This document shows positions 19,051-27,215 of a DNA stretch of 55,326 nt, in pieces. The stretch's first letter is position 1; the number at the start of each line of letters is the position of its first letter. A model generated the notes under the pieces. It had not been told where the DNA came from. It searched no databases and saw only the letters and a list, made by a program, of their open reading frames with translations. The stretch covers positions 1 to 55,326 of the forward strand of contig DDTD01000036.1 of the NCBI GenBank assembly GCA_002344005.1. The letters run 5' to 3'. A program made the translations under genes and the position numbers. Origin of the DNA: Ignavibacteria bacterium UBA2373. Its GTDB lineage: Bacteria; Bacteroidota; Ignavibacteria; Kapaibacteriales; UBA961.

Positions 19051-20109
19051 TTAAAAATGTAAACTGTTCTCGTTAGTATCAAAGAAAAGAACCTCGGAGG
19101 AGCGTATATTGAATTTAACAATATCTCCTTGCTTGTATATACTTTCCCCTGACAATCTTGCTCTTATTTGTTCATTATGGACACGTAAATATAATGTAGT
19201 TTCATGACCAATATATTCACAATGATCAACTCGCGCGGTATAAGTACCACTATCATCTATATGAATACCATCAGGTCGGAATCCTGCATATTTAACAAGA
19301 TGTGGATTGACGATATTATCCATATTTATTCGGATTCCCAGTGATTCAGACAAGAACATACCTTCAGAAAAGATTCCATCTATAATATTAATAATCGGAT
19401 TACCAATAAATTGTGCAACAAAAATATTGTGCGGACGATTATAGACTTCTGTCGGTGTCCCTATTTGTTGTAATTTACCCTTGTGCAAAACAGCTATTTT
19501 ATCTCCCATAGTCATTGCTTCCGTTTGGTCATGGGTAACGTAAATACCGGTTACACCAACTTTCCTCTGCAATGCAAGAATTTCGCTACGCATTTGAGAA
19601 CGTAATTGTGCATCTAAATTTGACAATGGCTCATCAAATAAAAATACTTGCGGATTTCGAGCAATTGCCCTGCCCAAGGCTACTCTTTGTCTTTGTCCAC
19701 CGGATAGTTCTTTTGGTTTTCGATGTACATAGTTTTCTAATTGTAACATTAGTGCGACTTCTTTTACCCTTTGTTCAATATCAACTTTGTTCATTTTGCG
19801 GAGGCGCAAAGGGAAACCAATGTTTTCAGCTACTGATAAATGCGGATAGAGTGCATAGTTTTGAAAGACCATACCAACATCACGATCTTTTGGCAAAACA
19901 TTATTGACACACTTTTCATCAATAAAGAGTTCACCACTTGATATTTCTTCCAACCCTGCAATCATACGCAGCAATGTACTTTTACCACACCCGGATGGAC
20001 CGACAACAACTAAGAACTCCCCCTGTTCAATACTCAATGTAATATTGGTTAATACAGGCTCATTTATACCATAGGATTTTGTAATATTATGCAAACGAAT
20101 TGATGCCAT
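19051..20109 (-). CDS. MalK/UgpC-type ABC transporter ATPase without visible partners
   Basis: About 352 residues from the ATG at 20109, chosen because the domain starts with MASIRLHNITKSYG and because this removes a 50-base overlap with the preceding gene. The ATPase domain has Walker A VVGPSGCGKSTLLRM, Q-loop GMVFQNYALYPHLSVAEN, signature LSGGQRQRVALGRAIA, Walker B VFLFDEPLSNLDAQ and the H-loop VTHDQTEAMTMGD. A C-terminal TOBE/OB region (about 240-350) is that of MalK/MsmK-type sugar importers and related iron or polyamine systems. No permease or binding-protein gene is nearby, so it may be a shared ATPase serving permeases elsewhere. It starts four bases after the HMA gene. Confidence 0.9.
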   Translation of the reverse strand: MASIRLHNITKSYGINEPVLTNITLSIEQGEFLVVVGPSGCGKSTLLRMIAGLEEISSGELFIDEKCVNNVLPKDRDVGMVFQNYALYPHLSVAENIGFPLRLRKMNKVDIEQRVKEVALMLQLENYVHRKPKELSGGQRQRVALGRAIARNPQVFLFDEPLSNLDAQLRSQMRSEILALQRKVGVTGIYVTHDQTEAMTMGDKIAVLHKGKLQQIGTPTEVYNRPHNIFVAQFIGNPIINIIDGIFSEGMFLSESLGIRINMDNIVNPHLVKYAGFRPDGIHIDDSGTYTARVDHCEYIGHETTLYLRVHNEQIRARLSGESIYKQGDIVKFNIRSSEVLFFDTNENSLHF

Positions 20110-20113
20110 CTGT

Positions 20114-20329
20114 TTATACTTCCATTGGCTGTATTGAGAAACCTGCTTTTTCAATAATTGCAATTATCTCTTCTTGTTGCAAATTGTTTCCGGTAACGGT
20201 AAGAATTTTTTGAGGATTATCAGTATCAACATCCCAAGAAGTAATAAAAGACAATGTCTGTAGGTACGGCGTGACAGCAGCAACACAACCACCACAGTTA
20301 ATTGATGTAGTAAAGTATAGCGTAATCAT
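20114..20329 (-). CDS. HMA-like small metal-binding protein
   Basis: 71 residues, the size of a stand-alone heavy-metal-associated domain such as CopZ or MerP. The metal loop is INCGGCVAAVTPYLQ, a CxxC at residues 12-15, followed by the beta-alpha-beta-beta-alpha pattern and the usual AGFSIQP ending. It probably binds a soft metal such as Cu(I) or Zn(II) in the cytoplasm, since no signal peptide is present. It lies in a tight operon, three bases after the TPR gene and four bases before the ABC ATPase gene, with a TerC gene further on. Which metal, and whether it serves TerC or the ATPase, is not known. Confidence 0.8.
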   Translation of the reverse strand: MITLYFTTSINCGGCVAAVTPYLQTLSFITSWDVDTDNPQKILTVTGNNLQQEEIIAIIEKAGFSIQPMEV

Positions 20330-20332
20330 ATT

Positions 20333-21088
20333 TTATTCTAAATCAGATAATAAAGATTTGCATTTTTCAAGATATTTAGGATCATCATGAGTTTGTGCTT
20401 TTTTTTGCAGTGCATTTTTCAACACTGGAATTGCATCATTTTCTTTATCGGCATCAGCCAAAGCAACCGCATAATCATATAAATACATAATAAAGTCAGT
20501 TTTGAGTTCAGTTGCTTTCTTGAGATGATACAGTCCTTTACTTTCACTTACTTCTGACGGGATACCGCCAAAAAGTGTATTTGCTGCTGCTTTTTCAAAA
20601 AAACTCAAATTGGAAAAACGATGATGCCACCGTCCGATTATATGATGCCCACCAGCGTGATTAGGGTTAATACTCACGCATTTATCTGCATACTTTTTTA
20701 TCTCTTTTGCCATTGAAAGACGTTCTTTTGGACCAAGAGACTCTGCTTTACGCCCCAGTGCCGCCGCCATACAGAAATTAGCTTCATCATGATTAGGATT
20801 GATTGATATTGCTTTTTGTGCATACGTTAAAGCATCACGAAAATAATCAGTCTTTTTTTCTTCATTAATTTCACGGTTTCCAATTCTCACAGAATTGATA
20901 CTTGCCCCACATAATGCTTCTAAGTGTTGAGGTGAACTTTCCAACACTAAACGATATTTTTGCAATGCTAACTCATCACGATGATATCTATCATATTTTT
21001 TAGCATCTGCAAGATAATTTTCGATTGATTGTTGTGAATACACAACAGAGAATGCAGAAAACAGTATGAATAAAAGTACTTTTTTCAT
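20333..21088 (-). CDS. Exported TPR-repeat protein (RMDN-like)
   Basis: 251 residues from the ATG at 21088, chosen because a signal peptide MKKVLLFILFSAFSVVYSQ starts there. TPR-type helical pairs follow, with AISINPNHDEANFCMAAAL and KCVSINPNHAGGHHIIGRWH as the clearest units. The second unit with its H-x3-GRWHxR string and the later LFGGIPSEVSESKGLYHLKKA stretch resemble the RMDN family of eukaryotes and its bacterial homologues. Probably a periplasmic scaffold; no enzymatic motif is seen. It starts eight bases after the methyltransferase gene. Confidence 0.82.
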   Translation of the reverse strand: MKKVLLFILFSAFSVVYSQQSIENYLADAKKYDRYHRDELALQKYRLVLESSPQHLEALCGASINSVRIGNREINEEKKTDYFRDALTYAQKAISINPNHDEANFCMAAALGRKAESLGPKERLSMAKEIKKYADKCVSINPNHAGGHHIIGRWHHRFSNLSFFEKAAANTLFGGIPSEVSESKGLYHLKKATELKTDFIMYLYDYAVALADADKENDAIPVLKNALQKKAQTHDDPKYLEKCKSLLSDLE

Positions 21089-21096
21089 AAGTATAA

Positions 21097-21813
21097 TTAT
21101 TGAGCATGGATATAATACTGCGCACCCAATGGTAACCACCTTAAATATTTTTCCAAAGGAATCAAGCCCGAAGCTATTGCAGGAAAAAATAAAGTAAAAT
21201 TTTGTTTTACTTTAATAAATCCTGCTTTTTTGTAGGTCTTCACAGCATAATCAGGTGTCAATAAAACAGCATCTTTATCAAACTCACACTGATTTATGGT
21301 TCGTACCGTAACTGGGTTCCATGGATTATGTTCAAACATAAATAAATGTCCACCCGGTTTTAGCTGTGTTCGCAAATGCACAAGGATATCGTGATGTAAT
21401 TCATGTGGTATATGATGAAAAACATTCGCAATATAAATCACATCAAATTTACCCCAATTCGGAAATTCTCCCGGGGCAAAAAGTAGAAATTGTGCTGATG
21501 GTAAATGCGTATTTTCTTCCTCTGCTTTTCGTATGGATTCAGGCGATATATCAACCCCTAATGATGTGCTTTTGGGAAAATACTTATGAAAAAATAATTC
21601 ACTTTTTCCAATTCCGCAGCCATAATTCAATATTCGCAATGGTGTATTGGTCAATGAACCTTGAAGGACACGTGCCACTTCTTTGATTTTATATTCATCA
21701 AAATATGATGGTGAAAACCCTGATCCTGCAATATTCTTTGCATGAAGTTTATCGTAATCCTCTGCAAATTCATCAAATTCAATTTTCTGAATTGTACTTT
21801 GTTTATCGGACAT
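21097..21813 (-). CDS. Class I SAM-dependent methyltransferase
   Basis: 238 residues. The SAM-binding motif I is RILNYGCGIGKSELFF (near residue 60), acidic motif II is SLGVDISPESIRKAEEE, and motif IV reads FDVIYIANVFHHIPHE; PGGHLFMFEHNPWNP is the strand after it. The fold is UbiE/Coq5-like, with a C-terminal helical part. The substrate is not visible from sequence. The position between a membrane desaturase and a TPR protein, with a three-base gap to the desaturase gene, suggests a lipid, pigment or glycolipid substrate (inference). Confidence 0.86.
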   Translation of the reverse strand: MSDKQSTIQKIEFDEFAEDYDKLHAKNIAGSGFSPSYFDEYKIKEVARVLQGSLTNTPLRILNYGCGIGKSELFFHKYFPKSTSLGVDISPESIRKAEEENTHLPSAQFLLFAPGEFPNWGKFDVIYIANVFHHIPHELHHDILVHLRTQLKPGGHLFMFEHNPWNPVTVRTINQCEFDKDAVLLTPDYAVKTYKKAGFIKVKQNFTLFFPAIASGLIPLEKYLRWLPLGAQYYIHAQ

Positions 21814-21816
21814 TGA

Positions 21817-22791
21817 TTATTTTCCGAAAAGTGATAAAAACGTGGATATATAACTTGTTTGACGACTCTTAACAAAGGAAGCTACCTGAGTATCCATCAG
21901 ATAATTCTCCAATTCTTTAAAGCATGTATATGATATTGCTGGTTCCCAATGATGTAACAAATGTCTATTGAAACCGGCTGCCCCGAGTGTACTCGCAAGC
22001 ATACCATCGCCGAACATTCGATTTACTTCTCCATGAGGTACCACAGAATAGTCTTGATCTTTCCGGGCATTCTCGCCTCTATGTTCTAATAGCTGACGAA
22101 CAGCACCAAAAAACGGAAATACGACAAGCATACCGACAGTCCATGAAATTGCAAGTATATACCACGACATGAGAATTGCCCCTAATACGATACTTGCATT
22201 CAAAACAGCACCAATCAGCAACTGTGCATTAACATTGCTCAATTTTCTTTGTTGTGTTTGCTCTTTTGTTTTCATTACCTTTTCACGACTTGAGAGAACT
22301 TTCAGAACCCTGATACCGGTCATTGACTCGAATATATACTTCAATGTTAATGCATCAAAGTACGAGTGTTCAGTATCTTCTATTGTTCCTAAGTAACGAT
22401 GATGCATTAAGTGTATTGGTCTATAGACGGTAATATCTTGTCCAACGAGAGCACCGATAAACATATTGGCTAACTTATCATTTCTCTTACGGTCTTTAGC
22501 AATATTGTAATGCGCTGCTTCATGAAAAAACAGTTGTAAGTATGCTAAAAAATAGCCAAATACACCGGCACATACAGTTCCGATGATGATTTGTACTGTC
22601 ATCGTTTGCCCCTGAGCAAGTATGGCGACCAAAGCAGTTATAGAAAGCATCACGTACCCGAAGCAAATATCTCTCCACACAGTAAAGTACTTCGGTTTTA
22701 ACTGCTTACGGAAATCCGAAAAAGTAAGCCCTGCACTATTTATGATTGCAGATCTTTGTATATCTTCGAGTTTTTCAAGTGTTATGTGCAT
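21817..22791 (-). CDS. Membrane fatty-acid desaturase-like di-iron enzyme
   Basis: About 324 residues from the ATG at 22791, preferred because GGAGAG lies four bases upstream of it; an ATG four codons earlier is the alternative. Three His boxes of the membrane desaturase superfamily are present: HEAAH (HxxxH), HLMHHRYLG (HxxHH) and NRHLLHHWEP (HxxHH), with an extra LLEHRGEN His before the third. Several hydrophobic helix pairs flank the first box. Such enzymes use a di-iron centre and oxygen to desaturate or hydroxylate acyl chains, carotenoids or sphingoid bases. It is the first gene of the seven-gene run down to 16781. Confidence 0.85.
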   Translation of the reverse strand: MHITLEKLEDIQRSAIINSAGLTFSDFRKQLKPKYFTVWRDICFGYVMLSITALVAILAQGQTMTVQIIIGTVCAGVFGYFLAYLQLFFHEAAHYNIAKDRKRNDKLANMFIGALVGQDITVYRPIHLMHHRYLGTIEDTEHSYFDALTLKYIFESMTGIRVLKVLSSREKVMKTKEQTQQRKLSNVNAQLLIGAVLNASIVLGAILMSWYILAISWTVGMLVVFPFFGAVRQLLEHRGENARKDQDYSVVPHGEVNRMFGDGMLASTLGAAGFNRHLLHHWEPAISYTCFKELENYLMDTQVASFVKSRQTSYISTFLSLFGK

Positions 22792-22893
22792 ATATCTCTC
22801 CATGTTTTTACAATATTGAGCAAAGCTAATATGAAACAAAGCTAAAATTTCATACTCAATGCTGAATATTGACGTAATATACAACATTTTTTA

Positions 22894-22901
22894 TATTTTT
22901 G
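22894..22901 (+). promoter_or_regulatory. TAnnTTTG promoter box for the small T9SS protein gene
   Basis: TATTTTTG, extended to TATTTTTGC, lies 37 bases before the ATG at 22938. A TTG at 22869-22871, 22 bases upstream, could be the -33 element of a Bacteroidetes promoter. The alternative reading TTGACG, 17 bases, TATATT also fits a classical sigma-70 site. Confidence 0.5.
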
Positions 22902-22937
22902 CTGAAAATTATCTATTACTTATTCGGGAGTTCTACT

Positions 22938-23612
22938 ATGAAACGATTCTTCTATGTGCTTTTCTTACTATCAATTGCACCGTGTATCACTTTTGCACAA
23001 TCCTTCAAATTCCAAGACGATCAAACGTATGCAGTCCACCAATGGGAAGCGGAATCCAATAATGACATCAAAGCATATGTGATAAACTTGACCAATATGC
23101 CTCTCTCTATGTCTTGGAAATTAGTAAGCGCTACCATTGATACCTTCACCATCTGTGACAATGAAACATGCTTGGAAGGTTCGCATCCCGGCAGAACATC
23201 TATGACCGCTTTACCGCCGAATGAACCGATTGAGTTTCTTAAAGTTTCTGTTGCTACCTATTTGCCCAAAAGTGGAAAAGCAACTTATTTAGTGTATGCT
23301 ACCAATGAAGGCGAAGCGTCAGGGAAAGAATTTACTTTTGAAATTACAAGTACGCCGGTTAGTGTTCAAGAAGAAGTTCAGACCCGAAATTCCTTCATAG
23401 TTATGCCTAATCCTGTCGCAGACTTTTTTTCTATTAAGGAGAATCAAGGAGCAGATGTGGCTATATATGATATTAACGGTACATTGGTTTATTCTTCTAC
23501 AATACAATCAGACAATCAAATTGTTAACACATCAAATTTTGCAGCCGGAGTATATTCAGTCAAATTATCTCATGGCTCTACAGTACAATTCACAAGTTTC
23601 GTAAAACAATAA
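22938..23612 (+). CDS. Small secreted protein with T9SS type A sorting domain
   Basis: 224 residues from the ATG at 22938, which has GGGAG just upstream and begins a clear signal peptide (MKRFFYVLFLLSIAPCITFA). The middle part (about 20-140) is a single beta-rich domain with two Cys (CDNETC) that I cannot assign. The last 75 residues are a type A sorting domain: FIVMPNPVADFFSIKEN, VAIYDINGTLVYSS, then NFAAGVYSVKLSHGS. The protein is therefore predicted to cross the outer membrane through T9SS and be surface-anchored or released. It is monocistronic, with its own promoter and terminator. Confidence 0.85.
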   Translation: MKRFFYVLFLLSIAPCITFAQSFKFQDDQTYAVHQWEAESNNDIKAYVINLTNMPLSMSWKLVSATIDTFTICDNETCLEGSHPGRTSMTALPPNEPIEFLKVSVATYLPKSGKATYLVYATNEGEASGKEFTFEITSTPVSVQEEVQTRNSFIVMPNPVADFFSIKENQGADVAIYDINGTLVYSSTIQSDNQIVNTSNFAAGVYSVKLSHGSTVQFTSFVKQ

Positions 23613-23637
23613 AGCTTTAATCGCTTGAAAAATCAAG

Positions 23638-23677
23638 TAAGCCGATTACTCATAAAGTAATCGGCTTATCTTTTTTT
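23638..23677. terminator. Bidirectional terminator shared by two convergent genes
   Basis: A 13 bp perfect stem, TAAGCCGATTACT (23638-23650) with AGTAATCGGCTTA (23656-23668), closes the loop CATAA. A run of seven T follows on the plus strand (23671-23677), and on the minus strand a shorter TTTTT lies a few bases out. The stop codon of the minus-strand gene (23650-23652) is in the loop, so its last codons form one arm. Confidence 0.92.
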
Positions 23678-24552
23678 ATAAGTATATTTCTCAATTGCTC
23701 GGCTTCCCATATATCACCATATTTTTCATGCGCAATAATTAAATTACGCACCATTCTTTCAATCATAGATTTAACACTTGCTCTATTAACCATAGATTCA
23801 TTAAACTCAAGCCCTGCTTTTCTAACAAAGGACGCACAATCTTCTATCGTTAACATAATTCCATAATTATAAACATCAACGTACATTTCGGCATCGCAAT
23901 TATATGCTAGAAAATGTAAAGGTAATCCCACTCCGTACATTTCTATTCCACAACGTTCAGCAATCAGCAGATAAAGTACACATAATGAAATTGGTATTCC
24001 TTTTTTTTGGGAAATCAGCGTATGTATATATGTTGAATCAGGATGGAAATAATGTCGGTCATCACCACAAAAGCCTAAGCGATGGAAAAAAATATCATTT
24101 AATGCCATTGTGAGAGTTATATAATTCGTTTCAGCATTTTTTATATATCGTTGATGGACTTCCAATGCAGCATTATCAAGCATTGCAGTGAAGTCTTCTG
24201 CATTAGTTTCAGGATAACCAAAGCTCGATAAATCAATCAAACATTGTTCAAGTTCAGTAATTGAATCAGATACTATCGGGGCTTTCAAATAGTCTTGTAC
24301 TTTTAGCACATTCACTGATTGGAACAATCTGATAACATCAATAATTCCACGCTTTTGGTTATTATCATTGCTGCTTGTTAAAGCAGTTCTCAAAAATGGA
24401 ATTGTCGAATTACCTAAAGCAAATAATGCTTTTTGAACCTCTCGGATAACTGTAATATCAGTATCGTCCAATAACTGAATCATGGGAGAAACTTTTTTCT
24501 TCAACTCTATTTTCTTTTCCGCTTCTTGAGCGACACTTTGTTGTAATTCCAC
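23650..24552 (-). CDS. SirB1/transglutaminase-like protein
   Basis: 300 residues. The N-terminal part (about 20-95) has HEAT-like helices (VIREVQKALFALGNSTIPFL). The C-terminal part matches the SirB1/YchA transglutaminase-like family: LNDIFFHRLGFCGD, then KKGIPISLCVLYLLIAERCG with the conserved Cys, then VGLPLHFLA with the conserved His. The third family motif appears as MYVDVYNYG. The biochemical function of this family is not established; members are often conserved near tRNA or ribosome genes. It starts two bases after the LOG gene and is the last of a four-gene operon. Confidence 0.86.
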   Translation of the reverse strand: MELQQSVAQEAEKKIELKKKVSPMIQLLDDTDITVIREVQKALFALGNSTIPFLRTALTSSNDNNQKRGIIDVIRLFQSVNVLKVQDYLKAPIVSDSITELEQCLIDLSSFGYPETNAEDFTAMLDNAALEVHQRYIKNAETNYITLTMALNDIFFHRLGFCGDDRHYFHPDSTYIHTLISQKKGIPISLCVLYLLIAERCGIEMYGVGLPLHFLAYNCDAEMYVDVYNYGIMLTIEDCASFVRKAGLEFNESMVNRASVKSMIERMVRNLIIAHEKYGDIWEAEQLRNILIKKDKPITL

Positions 24553-24554
24553 AC

Positions 24555-25391
24555 TTATAGCTGATAAATTTTTGTAAGTTCTTTTTTAAGATAGTCAAAT
24601 GCTTGATGCGGTGTATCAACAAAGCGAAATAGAAGTAAATCTTCAGGTGAAATCATCCCTGTTTCAACCAGATAGTCAAAATTGATAACATTCCGCCAAA
24701 ATTGTTCGCCATAAATTATAATAGGTATCTTTTTAGAGATTTTTCTGGTCTGTATTAATGTAAGCAGTTCCATAAGCTCATCTAATGTACCAAAACCACC
24801 GGGCATAATAACAAGAGCTTTCGCTAAATAAGCAAACCAAAATTTTCTCATAAAGAAATAATGAAATTCAAAATTTAACCCGGGTGTTAAGTATGGATTG
24901 GGATGTTGTTCAAAGGGCAAACTGATATTTAAACCAATAGAATCGCCGCCACCGAGTATAGCACCTTTATTTGCTGCCTCCATTATCCCGGGACCACCAC
25001 CTGTGCAGATAGCAAATCTCTTTTTCTTCGGTAATGTTTTTACCCATTCCGTAATCATTTGCGCTAGCTCAATAGCTTCATCATAATAGCGTGATAATTC
25101 TGCTTGCTTTTCCAAACGGCGCATCTGGTAATTTATATGCTCTACTTCAGCTGCGCCCGCCCTCTCTAATTGTGAAAGCAAATGTTCTTTTTCCTCGGTA
25201 AATTGTTCCATTGAACGAATACGCGCCGAGCCGAACATAACAATTGTATTTGATATTTCTTCTTCCTTAAATTGTTTATCAGGTCCCATATATTCAGCTA
25301 TTATTCGCAGAATACGTGCTTCCTCGCTATTCATAAAGTCAGGATCGGAATACGATTTTAATGCTTTTTGGCTAAATCTTTTATTTGTCAT
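24555..25391 (-). CDS. LOG-family protein (nucleotide 5'-monophosphate phosphoribohydrolase)
   Basis: 278 residues; the family cleaves the N-glycosidic bond of nucleoside 5'-monophosphates, including cytokinin precursors. The two hallmark motifs are ICTGGGPGIMEAANKGA and MPGGFGTLDELMELL, with the catalytic Arg expected in the RKFWF region between them. About 80 residues precede the typical core, including a charged helical insert (LERAGAAEVEHINYQMRRLE), making this longer than the usual 180-200. An AGGAG site precedes the ATG. Whether it acts on cytokinin-like compounds or on purine monophosphates in general cannot be told. Confidence 0.9.
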   Translation of the reverse strand: MTNKRFSQKALKSYSDPDFMNSEEARILRIIAEYMGPDKQFKEEEISNTIVMFGSARIRSMEQFTEEKEHLLSQLERAGAAEVEHINYQMRRLEKQAELSRYYDEAIELAQMITEWVKTLPKKKRFAICTGGGPGIMEAANKGAILGGGDSIGLNISLPFEQHPNPYLTPGLNFEFHYFFMRKFWFAYLAKALVIMPGGFGTLDELMELLTLIQTRKISKKIPIIIYGEQFWRNVINFDYLVETGMISPEDLLLFRFVDTPHQAFDYLKKELTKIYQL

Positions 25392-25404
25392 ACATAACTC
25401 CTAA

Positions 25405-26154
25405 TTATGTTCGTGATAAATGATAACCGCCGTCCACAGTCAAGATTTGACCTGTGATATATGGCGAACATGTCGAAAAAAAATATATTGCATCGAATAT
25501 ATCATCTGCATTTCCATATCGTTCCATAGGAATGCGATGTATTGGTATGAGTCCCGAATCTTGCTCTGAAAAATCATCCGGCTGACTTATTGCACCCGGA
25601 CAAATACAATTTACGGTAAATTTGGGTGCAAGCTCCGAAGCCAATGATTTAGCTAATTGTATAACACCTGATTTCGAGACATTATATGCCGTTCTATATT
25701 TCCATGTTTCTCGTCCTCCAAGTGAAGATATAAGTATTATTCTGAAATCGCCCTTTGCACGGGTTCTTTCGACTAAACGCACAAACTCTCTGGAAACGAG
25801 TAATTGAGACCGTAAATTAATATTGTATGTTTCATCCCAATATGTGCTTTCCATATCTTTTAACATAAGTTTTTCGGGAAAAACACCGGCATTATTGACA
25901 ATTATCCTTGGAATACATTGTAATGCTTCTAATTTCTCAAAAATTTGTACACAATCGGATTCTTTGGTTAAATTACCCTTGACAACAATAACATCTGTTC
26001 CCATTTGACGCAATTCATTTGCCGTTTGATGGGCACGTTCTTCCGACATATGAAAATGAAGTATAATCGAATAGCCCTTTTCAGCATAACGTAATGCACA
26101 AGCTCTGCCCAATCTTTTTGCACTGCCTGTAATAAGAACCCATTGTTTATCCAT
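25405..26154 (-). CDS. SDR oxidoreductase, pteridine-reductase-like
   Basis: 249 residues from the ATG at 26154, chosen because MDKQWVLITGSAKRLGRA opens the Rossmann fold; nine more codons upstream are open but overlap ygfZ further. The cofactor motif TGSAKRLG, with Arg at the NADPH-recognising position, resembles pteridine reductase and FolM. NNAG and the active site Ser in LISSLGGRE, with Tyr and Lys in YRTAYNVSKSG, complete the classical SDR set. The ending ITGQILTVDGGYHLS is standard. The start codon overlaps the end of the folate-dependent YgfZ gene by eight bases, which fits a pterin or folate substrate (inference). Confidence 0.87.
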   Translation of the reverse strand: MDKQWVLITGSAKRLGRACALRYAEKGYSIILHFHMSEERAHQTANELRQMGTDVIVVKGNLTKESDCVQIFEKLEALQCIPRIIVNNAGVFPEKLMLKDMESTYWDETYNINLRSQLLVSREFVRLVERTRAKGDFRIILISSLGGRETWKYRTAYNVSKSGVIQLAKSLASELAPKFTVNCICPGAISQPDDFSEQDSGLIPIHRIPMERYGNADDIFDAIYFFSTCSPYITGQILTVDGGYHLSRT

Positions 26155-27124
26155 TACTTTGCAATGGGAATGGTGAAACATACACCTGCTGTCCTTGTAT
26201 TGTCAAAAATGTATCATTAATTGCATGTTCTGTACGCACATACGCCAAAGCAAACCAGCGTTGTTCATCTTCATCAAAAAATACGCTTGTAATAGTTCCA
26301 ATATTCTGACCATCAGATGTAATTGTATCTCCCTCTTGGATGAGAAATGAACTGACAATGCCTACAATTCTTTGTTTTACCTTATTATAGCTGTCCAATC
26401 GGGCAATAACTTCTTGACCTATATAGCATCCTTTTTTGAAATTGACATAATGTAGTAAACCCGCTTCTAATGGATTATATGCATCCTTGATTTCTTTACC
26501 AAACGATGGCATACCATACAGAATTTTGATTTTTTGATATTCCTCGTCTTTTACTTCAGTAAATATTGCACTAAGATAGTGATACATTTGTTCATAATAT
26601 TGTATTGTAACAACTATTTTCAATCCAAAACTTTTGACGGACGGGATACGAAATGTTAAACATGAAAGATTGTCATCAATAATCACTTCTCTCGGGTGAA
26701 ACATAGGTAAAATGGCAGTGTCCTTATCAAAAAAAATCTGTGATTGTTCATGAATACTATCACCATGAACCTCGAATTGAGCAAATGCAGAAGATTGATC
26801 ACTTAAACGAACATCATCCATTATGATAAACTTTTTCAACCATCGAACTACCGTTTCTGCATTGTTCGGAGCACAAAAGCATAAAGATTTATCAACCACA
26901 TTGATTACCTGCATTATGTCAATGATGCGACCTTTTTCACTGGTGAGTACCGTTGCAGCACCCGTGTCGGGTGGAAGCGATGCTAATGCATTGGTAGAAA
27001 GCCGATTCAGAAGGTCAAGTCGGTCACTCCCCTTCATCTCAATAATGGATGCAAAATCTTTGCGAAAAAAATCTGTGATATTGAGAAAATCGTTTCTGTT
27101 GTGTAACTGTTTTTCTTTTTTCAT
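26147..27124 (-). CDS. ygfZ: Folate-binding protein YgfZ/GcvT family
   Basis: 325 residues. YgfZ proteins bind tetrahydrofolate and help maintain certain iron-sulfur enzymes. The family signature KKGCYIGQEVIARLD with its conserved Cys is intact (about residue 230-245), and the N-terminal segment RLDLLNRLSTNAL matches GcvT-like folate-binding domains. The GcvT C-terminal barrel is present (QEGDTITSDGQNIGTITSV). It is first in the four-gene operon with the SDR, LOG and SirB1-like genes, and overlaps the SDR gene by eight bases. Confidence 0.9.
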   Translation of the reverse strand: MKKEKQLHNRNDFLNITDFFRKDFASIIEMKGSDRLDLLNRLSTNALASLPPDTGAATVLTSEKGRIIDIMQVINVVDKSLCFCAPNNAETVVRWLKKFIIMDDVRLSDQSSAFAQFEVHGDSIHEQSQIFFDKDTAILPMFHPREVIIDDNLSCLTFRIPSVKSFGLKIVVTIQYYEQMYHYLSAIFTEVKDEEYQKIKILYGMPSFGKEIKDAYNPLEAGLLHYVNFKKGCYIGQEVIARLDSYNKVKQRIVGIVSSFLIQEGDTITSDGQNIGTITSVFFDEDEQRWFALAYVRTEHAINDTFLTIQGQQVYVSPFPLQSNG

Positions 27125-27215
27125 GTCATTGATAAGAGTTCATTCAATATTTTTTCCTATTTTGGATGTGTGACGGCATGGAACTTACTTTGTTTTTACT
27201 AATCTCTATACATTT

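Noticed and set aside
19010..19060. yybP-ykoY manganese riboswitch before the TerC/Alx gene
   Set aside because: Only 20 bases separate it from the preceding gene, too short for the aptamer, and no such fold was seen.
27171..27178. TGACGGCA octamer before the genes at 27216, 40090 (39933) and 52199 (52126) as a shared regulatory box
   Set aside because: Its distance to the start differs widely (45, 157 and 73 bases), and the same octamer also occurs inside the helicase coding region near 732, so chance is likely.
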